Assembly (NCBI RefSeq): GCF_008728515.1
Contig: NC_044995.1
Span: forward strand, 41,703,576 to 41,767,575
From: Papio anubis
Lineage: Eukaryota > Chordata > Mammalia > Primates > Cercopithecidae
Reading direction: 5' to 3'
DNA: 64,000 nucleotides
Below, one piece after another: positions 53,832 through 63,056 of the stretch. A model generated the notes under the pieces. That model was not told the origin of the DNA. It did not search any database and saw only the letters and a program-made list of their open reading frames with translations. The position numbers and the translations under genes are program-made. Each line of letters opens with the position of its first letter. Positions within the stretch are counted from its first letter, which is position 1.

Positions 53832-56815
53832 TCACGGGCTCAGCTCATGGGACTGGGGCTCCGATGGTTTAGAGGCAGCTGTGGCATTGAGGGGCAGGGC
53901 TTGGCCAGTGTTCTTGGCATCCTCTGGGTTCCAGCTGTCCTTGTAGCCAGGGCAGTGTCGGCAGCAGCAACCCAGGCTGGGCACCGCGGCCATGTAGAGC
54001 AGCGGGTGGACACAGAAGGCCAGGGGCATGAGGCCCCGCATCACCTGGTAGCCCACGTAGGGTCCCAGCTCCAGGGCTGCTGTGGCCTGGGCCACGTCTG
54101 CAAAGCTCGGGCAGCGGGTGCTCCAGCGCCGCCGAGCATCCACGTTGAGCACATGCATGACGTGGTAGGGCACGTAGGAGCTGGCGTAGAGGGCCACGCC
54201 ACTGGCCACCAGCGCCGCCACGCGCAGCTTCTCGGCCACAGTCATGCTCGGGCTGCGTAGCACAGCCCGCCCGAGGGCGCCATAGGCTGCCAGCGTGAGC
54301 AGCAGCGGCAGGCCGCAGCCCAACCCCGCCAGCACCAGGCTGTATGCTCTGTAGGCCTCCAGCCTGTGACCTGCTGTCCCCAGACACTTGATGCAGGCCT
54401 CAGGCCTGGCCACGCTGCAGTTGCCCACCCCCTGCTGTGGCCTCTTCAGGTGGGAGAAGCTGAGTGTGGGCATGGCCAGCAGGGCGGCCAGGACCCAGCC
54501 GGCGGCGCTCACGGCCCAGGCATGCTTGGGCCGCAGGTGGCTGCGGGTGAAGAAGGGGTGCACGATGCCCAGGTAGCGGTTGAGGCTGATGCAGGTGATG
54601 AAGATGACGCTGCCCAGCAGGTTGCAGGTGAAGAGGAAGCGCTCCAGGTGGCATGCGGCCTCCCCATAGCGCCAGTGCTTGGGGGGATAGAGGTAGGCGG
54701 CCAGCGGGGGCAGCGTCAGGGCGCAGAGCAGGTCACTGACTGCCAGCTGGACTGAGAAGACCACAGCGGGGTACCACGGGCGCTGCTCCCGGGTGCTGAA
54801 GCGGTACAAGGCCAGGCCATTGCTGGCCAAGGCCACCAGGAACTGAACCAGCAGTATGGGCCACAGGAAGTCTTCCTGGAACCCACTGAGGATGTGGTCG
54901 GCAGCTGCCGAGAAGTTGGCAGGGCAGGACTTGGCATCTGTGGGCAGAAGGTGTCACCAGCTGAGCCCTATTCTCCCACATGGCAGCTCCTGCTGCCCCC
55001 AGAGCCCACGTCTGCCATGGCATGGATTCCTTGACACAAGTTCTTTCCCCTCCCTGGAAGACCGGGCTCCACTCCTTTATATGGACAGGACTGGGCTCAG
55101 AGCCGGGGTTCTGCATTGGGCCCCGAGGGACCAGCTGAGGAGGGCCAGGCAGTCTTGGAGCTCAGGGTCCACCGGTAACACGGGCAGCGGCCACCCTGCT
55201 CCCGCAGCACACCTGCCTGTGGGAGTCCCTGGCCTCACTAGAGGCCTCCTCCTCAAAGTCCAGCCCCGGCAAGGCCTGCTGGCTCCGCTTCAGACCTGTG
55301 CCGTCTGAGGCCCCACCAGGGTGGGGTCCAGCCCCGGCATCCTGCCCCGACCTCAGCACTAGCCGCTGCCCACAGCCTCTTCTGCCTATGGCCACCAGAG
55401 GGCACCTGCGAGCGCCAGAGTCCTGTCCCCATCCTTTTGCTTCCAGGTGCTCACTCTTGGCCACAGAGTTGCCGCCAAAAAGCCAGACTCACCCCACAAG
55501 GTCCCACAAGAGCACTCCCACCTGCCATACCCCCCAGTGCCACCCTCTGTGCTCCACGACTCACTCCCTCGCGCCAGCCCACCCTGGCTTCCCGGCTGCT
55601 TTTGCAGGCTTGTGCCTTGGGACGTTCATACCCAGACATTCTTTTTTTTTCTTTTTTTTTTTTTTGAGACAAGAGTCTCGCTCTCATCACCCAGGCTGGA
55701 GTGCAATGATGCGATCTCAGCTCACTGCAACCTCTGCCTCCCTGGTTCAAGTGATTCTCCTGCCTCAGCCTCCTGAGTAGCTGGGACTACAGGCAACCAC
55801 CACCACGCTTGGTTTAATTTTAAATTTTGTATTTTTAGTAGAGATCGGGTTTCCCCATGTTGGCCAGGAGGTCTCGAACTCCTGACCTCAGATCTGCCCG
55901 CCTCAGCCTCCGAAAGTGCTGGGATTACAGGCATGAGCCACCGCACCTGGCCTCACCCAGACTTTCTTGAGGCTCCTTTCCCCACGTCTGTGGTCTTGCC
56001 TGTGAGAGGGCCGAAGGCCACTCTAACCACTATGTGCCCTCCACTCTCCCTTCCCTGCGGTATTTTCCCCCATACCCTGTGCCTCACCTGATGACAGTGA
56101 GAAAAATCTCCCTCTTTTGGGAGAATGGGGGGGGCCTGCTTACACACTACTGGCGCCAGTGCTCACCGCAGTGCCCAGGGCCCAGCAGCACAGGGGCACT
56201 CACTCCTTGTACACCCCACTCCTGCCACCGCAGGCCGGGGCAGGCTCCTCCGGAGGACTCCCAACGCCAGCCTGCTCAGGGAGGAAGTGTCGTCTAGACT
56301 GGCTTTTTTTGGAGACAGGATTTCCCTGTCACCGAGGCTGAGGTGCAATCACAGCTCAGTGCAGTCTCGGACCTCCTGGGGTCGTGATCCTCCTGCCTCA
56401 GCCTCACCAGTAGCTGGAATCTCAGGCTCACACCACCAGGTTTGAGAGTTTTGCTCGTTGCCCAAGCTGGAGGGCAACCTCCGCCTCCCGCGTTTAAGTG
56501 ATTCTCCTGTCTCAGCCTCCCGAGTAGCTGGGATTACAAGCACGTACCACCAGGTCCGGCTAATTTTATATTTTTAGTAGCAATGGGGTTTCTGGCTGGT
56601 CAGGGTGTTCTCAAACTCCTGACCTCATGTTCTGCCCGCCTCAACCTCCCAAAGTGCTGGGATTACAGGCGTGAGCCACTGTGCCCAGCCCCAGACCTAG
56701 GTTTTACCAATACCCATGCCCCACTGCCCCCACCTCCTGACAATCTGCAGGGCTAACCACAGACCCCCAGAGAAAGCCAACATGCCTTCTCCTTACCTGA
56801 GACGTTGGCTGCCAT
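53832..56815 (-). CDS. P2RY11: P2RY11, P2Y purinoceptor 11 (complete, 2 coding exons)
   Basis: Plasma-membrane ATP receptor coupling to Gq and Gs in human. Exon 1 CDS is 56815-56797 (encodes MAANVS plus one base, strong Kozak: A at -3, G at +4). Exon 2 runs from 54937 to the stop at 53832. The joined product is 374 aa, the human length. Seven hydrophobic segments are visible. The TM3 motif reads N126-R127-Y128 rather than DRY, and TM7 has HPLLY rather than NPxxY; both are as I remember the human receptor. The N-terminus has NVS and NFS glycosylation sequons and a cysteine (C11) that could pair with an extracellular loop. The exon 2 acceptor is phase 1, which matters for readthrough from PPAN. 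The intron (54938-56796) contains two Alus and a CTCF-type motif. Confidence 0.97.
55389..55407 (+). promoter_or_regulatory. CTCF-type binding motif in the P2RY11 intron
   Basis: TGGCCACCAGAGGGCACCT fits the remembered CTCF consensus YGRCCASYAGRKGGCRSYR at 18 of 19 positions. Confidence 0.7.
55642..56690 (-). mobile_element. Two minus-strand Alus in the P2RY11 intron
   Basis: 55642-55955 is complete. 56303-56690 is an older, internally rearranged Alu with a partial repeat of its left arm (about 56440-56530). 54938-55640 and 55956-56300 are unique. Confidence 0.75.
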
Positions 56816-56900
56816 GCTCCCGTGCCGAGCCTCAGCCTGTGTCTGCCACCCAGTTCCGCAGCTCCTCCCCCAGTCACTGGTGGCTTAGCGGGCCCGGCCC
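56816..56900 (-). promoter_or_regulatory. P2RY11: P2RY11 5' flank and probable promoter
   Basis: GC-rich, TATA-less sequence with C-rich tracts (CCCCACCCCC, CCGGCCCC) lies directly upstream of the P2RY11 ATG, within about 440 bp of the PPAN poly(A) signal. The transcription start site cannot be placed. Confidence 0.45.
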
Positions 56901-57249
56901 CTGCCCCAGCCCCACCCCCAGTTCCTGGCCCAGCCAGCAGAGCAGGCCAGGGTGCCTTTCCACCCACGTTTCCTTCCTCATTGTGCACAGCCCTCTTGAG
57001 GTTCAAGCTCATCTGCTAAAAGCGTGACCTGTCTGCTTGCAGGGCTCTTGATGGGACTGTGGGGAGGGGCCTCATGACCACCACTGCCACCAATGAAACC
57101 AACCCCATGCAAGGAGCGGAGAGACCCAGCTTCCAGGAAGAAACCAGGTGGGAGGGACTCCCGGGGTCACCTGCCCAGGCGACTCTGGGTTGCTTTGCAG
57201 AGCTCCAGGATCCCCCATCCCAAACGCCGACGTGGACCCCTGGCCAGTT

Positions 57250-57373
57250 CAGTTGTTTATTGGAGTGGAAGGGTGGGGGACACGACTCCTTTATGAAAGG
57301 AAACCGAGGGCCATGTCTCTCGGGCCCCAATCTGGGGCGTTCAGTTCATCTACTGCTCTGGTGCGGCTTGGGC
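57250..57373 (-). other. PPAN: PPAN 3' UTR and poly(A) signal
   Basis: AATAAA on the minus strand at 57261-57256 lies about 113 nt past the TGA. It gives a short 3' UTR ending close to 57240, some 425 bp before the P2RY11 start codon. Confidence 0.8.
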
Positions 57374-60300
57374 TCAGGCCACTCTCTTCCGTGAGCGGCC
57401 CCGGCCCTGGCCTCGCCCACCATCCCGGGAAGCCCCTCTGGGCCCTCGCCTGGTCTGGGACCCCGGGGGCTTGTCCTTGGGCTTGGGAAACTTCCGGTCA
57501 CAAAGACGACCCCTGCCTCGATCCGTTTCCCGCCGCTTCCGGCCTGGAGACTTGGCAGGCCGTTTCCGCTTGGCCTCGGGAAACAGGTCTGTGGGGAGAG
57601 ACAGTGTCAGGGTTCCCAGGGACAAGGACAGGCTCTGGGTGCCCCGCTGCAGACCCCACTCCATACCTTCACTAGGCGCCTCGCCGACCGCCTGGCAGAA
57701 ATACTCGATGTCATCATCTTCCTGGTCATCGTCCTCCTCACCCAACCCCAGGCTCGCTGTCCTCGAAGGGATCCCAGAGGCCTCTTCATCACCACCCCCG
57801 ACCCGTGCCTTCTTCATGCCCTCCAGGCTCTTCTTCCTGGAGGAGGGGGTGGGGGTCAACGTGGCTGCCCACCCCAGGGATCCCCCAGCCCCGCCGTGCC
57901 CAGCCCTGCCCGAACCTGTGGGCCTCCCGCTGCTCCTGCTTGCGCTGCACGTTCTGGGCCTGCTGGGCCTGCCTCTGTGCCTTCAGCCGCAGCTTCTTCT
58001 CCTTGGCTTCCAGGATGGCCTGCAGCTCCTCCTCTGTCTTGCGCACTGAGCCAGGAGACGCAGGTCACCAAGGTCCGGATGCAGCCCGGCACCCATGACC
58101 CTGCAACACCGCGGGATCCGGACTCACCAAAACTGTGGAACATCACTTTGCCCTCCCCAACGCCCTCCTGGACCTTGATGAGCTGCAATGTCATCCGCGG
58201 GCCGATCTAGGGGGATGAGGGAGAAGTGTCAGCCCATTGTTGGGACTGGGGGAACCCAGGGGTCCCCTGCCCTGGGCCTCACCTCAGTGAGCCGCACTGC
58301 ACTCTGCTGGGCTCGCATGTTGCCACGGCCAGCAACAGCCTGAGGCAGCTCTGTGATGTTGTGGTCGCCATCAGGCTCTGCCTCGCTCTCCGACAGCCCC
58401 GCGCCCCTGTGTGTGGGACATACAGGGCTCAGTGGGGGAGCTCAGGCTCCCGGGCCTGTTCTGGGGTCCCCGGGCGGCAGTGGCCTTCCGCCCTGTGCCC
58501 TCCTCACGTGGCCAGCAGCTCGCTGATGTCCTGCAGGCGGCTCATGTTGGGGAACTTTTCCTGGAGAAGCTTCTTCATCCCGCGACTCGCGCCCACAGGA
58601 ACAACTTTGATGCTACTGCAGGAACGTGAGTGGACGGCAAAGGGGTGGTCAGGGGACACGGGGCTGGCAGTCCCCATCCCACCCTTCCCACAGTGCGTCA
58701 GGGCGTTTACTTTGAGACACAGCAATCACAGAGTCTCAGCAGGAGTGCTGTCATCAGCCGCACGCGGGGGCCCCCACCCGGCACCCCCTCGTCCCCCATT
58801 CTGCTGGGACACTCACTAGTGGCGGAAGTCCAGCTCCTGGGAGTCAGGGTTGTAGTCAATGAGCAGGCAGCGCTTGATAGTGTTCAGGTTCACCTAGAAG
58901 GTGAGGAACAGCGCATGCTCCAGTAGGCTCACGGCGAAGTATGGGGAAGTGGGGACTTTGGGGGATGCATGCACTATACATGGACTGTGGCACTGGCTAG
59001 AAATGCTGCCTCCAGCTCGCACCTGCAGTTTCAGCTACTCCAGAGGCTGAAGTGGGGGGACTGCCTGAGCCCAGGAGTTCAAAACCAGCCTGGGCAACAT
59101 AGCGAGTCTCCATGTCTACAAAAAGTAGATGGAAAAATGTGCTGGATGTGGTGGCTCATGCCTGTAGTCTCAGCTACTTGGGGGGCGGAGGCTGCAGGAT
59201 TGCCTGCGCCCAGGAGTTCAAGATCAACATAGGGAGATGTGTCTCCTAAAAAAAAAAAAGGGGCCGGGCGCGGTGGCTCAAGCCTGTAATCCCAGCACTT
59301 TGGGAGGCCGGCATCGGTGGGATCAGGTCAGGATCGAGACCATCCTGGCTGCTAACACGGTGAAACCCGCCTTTACCAAAAATACAAAAACTAGCCGGGC
59401 GATGTGGCGGACGCCAGTCCCAGCTACTCGAGGCTGAGGCAGGAGAATGGCGACCCGGGAGGCGGAGCTTGCAGTGGCTGAGATCCGCCACTGCACTCAG
59501 CCTGGGCGAAGGTGAGCCAGACCCCACCCTTCCAAAAAAAAAAAAAAAAAAAAAAGGAAGAATGTGCAGGTTTGAACATAAAGTATAATACTAGGCCGGG
59601 CCGTGGCTCGCCAAGCCTGTAATCCCAGCATCTCTTTTGGGAGGTACGAGGCGGCGGATCAATGAGGTCAGGAGATCGGCACCATCCATAACATGGTGAA
59701 ACCTCGCCTCTACTAAAAAATTACAAAACTAGCCGGGCGCGGGTGGCGGCCAGTCCCAGCTACTCCGGAGGCTGAGGCAGGAGAATGGCCTGAACCTTGG
59801 GAGGCGGAGCTTGCAGTGAGCCGAGATCGCCACCGCACTCCAGCCTGGGGTGATTACAGCGCCGGTGACTCCGCCTCAAAAAAAAAAAATAAAATAAAAT
59901 AAAGTATAATAATTAAAAAAAAAAAAAATCAACCGGGCACGGCTCAAGCCTGTAATCCCAGCACTTTGGGGAGGCCAAGACGGGAAGTGGATCACTTCAG
60001 GTCAGGAGATCGAGACCATCCTGCTAACACGGTGAAACCCCGCCTCTACTAAAAATACAAAAAACTAGCCAGGTGAGGTGGTGGGGCCTGTAGTCCCAGC
60101 TACCGGTGGCTGGAGGCAGAGAATGGCTTTGAACCCGGGAGGCGGAGCTTGCAGTGAGCTGAGATCCGCCACTGACTCCAGCCTGGGCTACAGAGTCAGA
60201 CTCGCCTCAAAAAAAAAAAAAAAAAAGGAAAGAAAAAATCCTGGTCCCTGAGCCCGTATTAGACTCTCTGATGACTGATATCTTCCATAATTTCTAAGTC

Positions 60301-62788
60301 CCACCTGAGAGTCACTAGTGACAAGGATTAGGAGCTAGAACTCAGGAGCCAGACGAGTTTAAAAATCCAGTCCTGCGCCCTGGAATCTAAAATCAGCATC
60401 TTGGCCAGCCTCAGTTTTGCTTTTTTTTTTTTGAGACAGGGTCTCGCTTTGTCACCCAGGATGGAGTAGAGTGGCATGAACACAACTCACTGCAACCTCG
60501 ACCTCCTGGGCTAAGGTGATCCTCACCTCAGCCTCCCCAGTAGCTGGTACTAAAGGCATGCATCACCACACTGGGCTTTTTAAAAATCTACTTTTTGTAG
60601 ACATGCGGTCTCACTATGTTGCACAAGCTTATCTCAAAGTCTTGGGCTCAAGCAATCCTCCCACCTCGCCCTCTCAAAGTACTGGGATTACAGGCCTGAG
60701 CCATAGCACTGGGCCTGCAGCTTCCCTCTGTAAAACAGGGCCATGAGAAGAGATGCTATGATCCTGCTCAGTCCAGCACTCAACACACACGGGGAATAGA
60801 GCTCCATCAGTATTTCTCTCCACCTGCTGGAAAAGGCGCAGCTCGTGGGGTGGGGAGCGCTGGGGGCATCTCTGGACACTTTTGTCCAGCATCATCAGAC
60901 ACAGGAGTGGGATTTGCCCTCAGGACTCAGCAGACCCAGGAGCTCTCAGCTTCAGAACTGGGAGGACTGAGCAATCCATCTGAGGGCCTGTGGGACCTCT
61001 ACCCGCTGCACCCACCCATACCTGCCACCTCGCCAGGCCAGACCCACCTTGTGCACATTGATGGAGGGGAACAGGTTCTGGAACATGGTGGCCATAAGCT
61101 TCACATGCATGCCGTGGGGGCCGAAGCTGTTGAGTACCAGGAGGGGTGGGTGGGCAAACTGCTGCTCGTGCATGCGGTGCCGGCGCAATGAGGAGACCAC
61201 ATCACGCACCAGCGAGTACTGTAGGGCAGGAGTGAGGGGGTGACCACCAACCACACATGGCTGGGAACACCCCCAAGTCCAGCTCTGACCCCACATGGCT
61301 TTGTACCACCTCCACCCCTCTCACCTTCTTGACCTGGAAGGTCAAGGTGGGGCCTCCTGGGAGGCGCATCAACTTCTGCAGGAGAAAAAAAGATCAGTGA
61401 CGCTGGAGGGATCTAGCAGAGGAGTCTGCGAGTAGGCACCTTTGCCCCATCTCTTCTTCAGAGCGTTTACTTTGAAGCCAGAAATCACAGCAGCTCAGAA
61501 GCACATGTGTTCATCATAAGAGAAGGGGGAAGTGGGGGTCTGGGGGAGATGAAGGGTGAGGGCATCCACTCACAAAGTAGACACTGGTCTCTGTTTTGCT
61601 CAGGATCAGAAAGTGTGTGACCCCGAGGGGCCCAGCCACTGCCACACAGTCTTTCAGCGAGTTCTTCTTACGAACCTGGAAATGACAAAAAGAAAAAGAG
61701 AAAACATAGCTTATCCCTTATTGCTATGACTATAAGCTGACGGTGCAAATCCTGTTATGGTCTGTCTAGCATCAAACCCTTTCAATAAGCCCAGAGGAGC
61801 AAAAGGATCTTAGCCTTTAGAGTCAATCAGACGCAGATTTGAGTTCTAACTCTTACCTCTTGCTCACAGCGCATTTTCCCATTGAAAAATGAGTGAACTG
61901 AGGCCCAGCAAGGTTAACTAACTTGCTTCAGGTACTGGGGAGAAGACAGTTTCCAACCCTGCTTTGCTGCCTCCAGATTCTAGCCTCTTTTTTTTTTTTG
62001 ACACGGTCTCCTCCTGTCGCCCAGGCTGGAGTGAGGTGGCACGATCCTGATTCACTGCAGCCTTAATTTCCTGGGCTCAAGGAATCCTCCCACCTCAGCC
62101 TCTCGAGTAGCTGGAACTACAGGCATGCACCACCATATCCGACTAATTTTTCTATTTTTTGCAAAGACGGGGGTTTCGCCATGCTGCGCAGGCTGATCTC
62201 GAATTCCTGGGCTCAAGTGATCCTCCTGCCTCAGCCTCCCAAAATACTGGGAATACAGGCATGAGCCACCACGCCCGGCTCCAGATTCCAGTCTTAACCG
62301 TCAGGCTTAGGCGACCAACTATCTCCCAAGCTGCGCGCCCTCATTCCAGCTCAGCAAAGCCCTGAAAGGTAGAGATGATGCTCCCCATGAGGGTCACTTT
62401 TTCCACCCGGGGAGACTGAGGCCTCCCACAGTTTTGTAGCGGGAGCCATTACTGCAGCCGCGAATACGGGGCCCAGGGTGGGTGGAGGCGGGCTGGGGAT
62501 GGGGTACAGACCTGCAGACGGCTGGCAGTGAGCGGCTCCATGACCCGCCGCACGTCCAGGCTGAGCTGCCGGATGTTGCGACCCGTACAGCCCCGCGTGA
62601 ACACGAACGAGTGCGGGTTCGCGGCATAGGCCTCGAGGTTGCGGAGCTGCGCCTGAGCGCGGGCGCGCTTCTGGTGCCGGGACTGCGGTGGCAAGAGACA
62701 AACGGTGAGCGCCGCGACCTCGGTCGGGACCCCGCCTGCGTCCCCTGCCTCCCAAACCTCCGGGCCTTACCCTCCCTGACTGTCCCAT
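57374..62788 (-). CDS. PPAN: PPAN, peter pan homolog / SSF1-like ribosome biogenesis factor (complete, 12 coding exons)
   Basis: Nucleolar Brix-domain protein of 60S subunit assembly (yeast Ssf1/Ssf2 family). Exons in transcript order (high to low coordinates): 62788-62771, 62682-62512, 61675-61574, 61375-61325, 61218-61048, 58893-58817, 58615-58508, 58406-58283, 58206-58128, 58045-57916, 57836-57667, 57588-57374. They total 1416 nt, i.e. 471 aa plus TGA, against 473 in human as I recall. The Brix domain occupies roughly residues 29-292 (FVFTRGCTGRNIRQL, then VVPVGASRGMKKLLQ). A Lys/Arg/Gln-rich helical stretch follows in exon 10, an acidic patch EEDDDQEDDDIEYF in exon 11, and an Arg/Gly-rich basic tail in exon 12. 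The ATG has A at -3 and G at +4. Two introns hold snoRNAs. Confidence 0.97.
58693..58763 (-). ncRNA. SNORD105B: SNORD105B, box C/D snoRNA in PPAN intron 6
   Basis: On the minus strand, box C (CTGATGA, 58757-58751) and box D (CTGA, 58701-58698) are flanked by a 5-bp terminal stem, GTGCG/CGCAC. The 13-nt guide before box D (TCAAAGTAAACGC) is complementary to 18S rRNA GCGTTTACTTTGA. The fifth base upstream of box D is an A that would pair with the U I recall as 18S U799. The RNA end lies about 77 nt upstream of the PPAN exon 7 acceptor (exon edge 58615), the spacing typical of intronic C/D snoRNAs. It is a paralogue of the snoRNA at 61452-61523. Confidence 0.88.
58975..60715. mobile_element. Alu cluster in PPAN intron 5, three copies indel-riddled
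   Basis: Plus-strand at 58975-59250 (older, monomer-like), 59262-59545, 59594-59890 and 59934-60226. Minus-strand at 60421-60715. The middle three look young but have dozens of small indels each. Confidence 0.75.
61452..61523 (-). ncRNA. SNORD105: SNORD105, box C/D snoRNA in PPAN intron 3
   Basis: The minus strand shows a perfect box C (ATGATGA, 61517-61511), box D' (CTGA, 61498-61495) and box D (CTGA, 61461-61458), with a short pyrimidine/purine terminal stem (TCTCTT with AAGAGA). Before box D, TTCAAAGTAAACGCT is complementary over 15 nt to 18S rRNA AGCGTTTACTTTGAA, and the fifth base points to the same U as SNORD105B. The 3' end is about 76 nt from the exon 4 acceptor (exon edge 61375). 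Confidence 0.92.
61815..62280. mobile_element. MIR-like element and minus-strand Alu in PPAN intron 2
   Basis: 61815-61980 contains GAAAAATGAGTGAACTGAGG and GGTTAACTAACTTGC, typical of MIR. 61988-62280 is an Alu. Confidence 0.65.
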
Positions 62789-62990
62789 GCTGCTGTGTCC
62801 TCCACGAGGCCTCCTGTGTCCGCCGCTTCCGGCGCTGCGCAGCTCACTTCCGGCGCCTGAGAGCCGGCACGGCCTGGGTCGTCATCGTGCGGGCCTGCGC
62901 ACTAGGTGGCCTCCGGGAGCGGGGAGGGGCAATCAGGTGGAGCGGTTGCTATGGAGACACGGGTGCCAGTTTCTAGGGAGAAAGGGGCGG
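62789..62990 (-). promoter_or_regulatory. PPAN: PPAN CpG-rich promoter with two ETS motifs and a CTCF-like site
   Basis: CpG-rich and TATA-less. CTTCCGGCG occurs twice on the plus strand (about 62826 and 62847), i.e. GCCGGAAG on the gene strand, 40-65 bp upstream of the ATG. GCACTAGGTGGCC at 62899-62911 resembles the CTCF core. The CpG richness extends back through PPAN exons 1-2 to about 62460. Confidence 0.7.
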
Positions 62991-63028
62991 GGCTACGCGG
63001 CTCCGGGCTGCAGAGCAACTAATCCGCC

Positions 63029-63039
63029 GGTTCGAATCC
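63029..63039 (+). promoter_or_regulatory. Lone RNA polymerase III B-box (GGTTCGAATCC)
   Basis: A perfect match to the TFIIIC B-box consensus GGTTCGANNCC, about 240 bp upstream of the PPAN ATG. No A-box or cloverleaf accompanies it, so it is not called a tRNA. Confidence 0.6.
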
Positions 63040-63056
63040 CGCTTCGGTCCATTTCC

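Noticed and set aside
53847..54755. Long plus-strand open frames across P2RY11
   Set aside because: They are antisense shadows of the GC-rich GPCR exon and have no recognisable protein or splice context.
53832..54836. P2RY11 as a single 334-aa ORF starting at 54836
   Set aside because: The codon there is GTG in the middle of TM1. The acceptor at 54938 and the 19-nt exon at 56815-56797 give the full 374-aa receptor.
62985..63056. Possible tRNA gene around GGTTCGAATCC
   Set aside because: Only the B-box fits. The T stem has a mismatch, and no A-box, D-arm or anticodon arm can be placed at the right distance.
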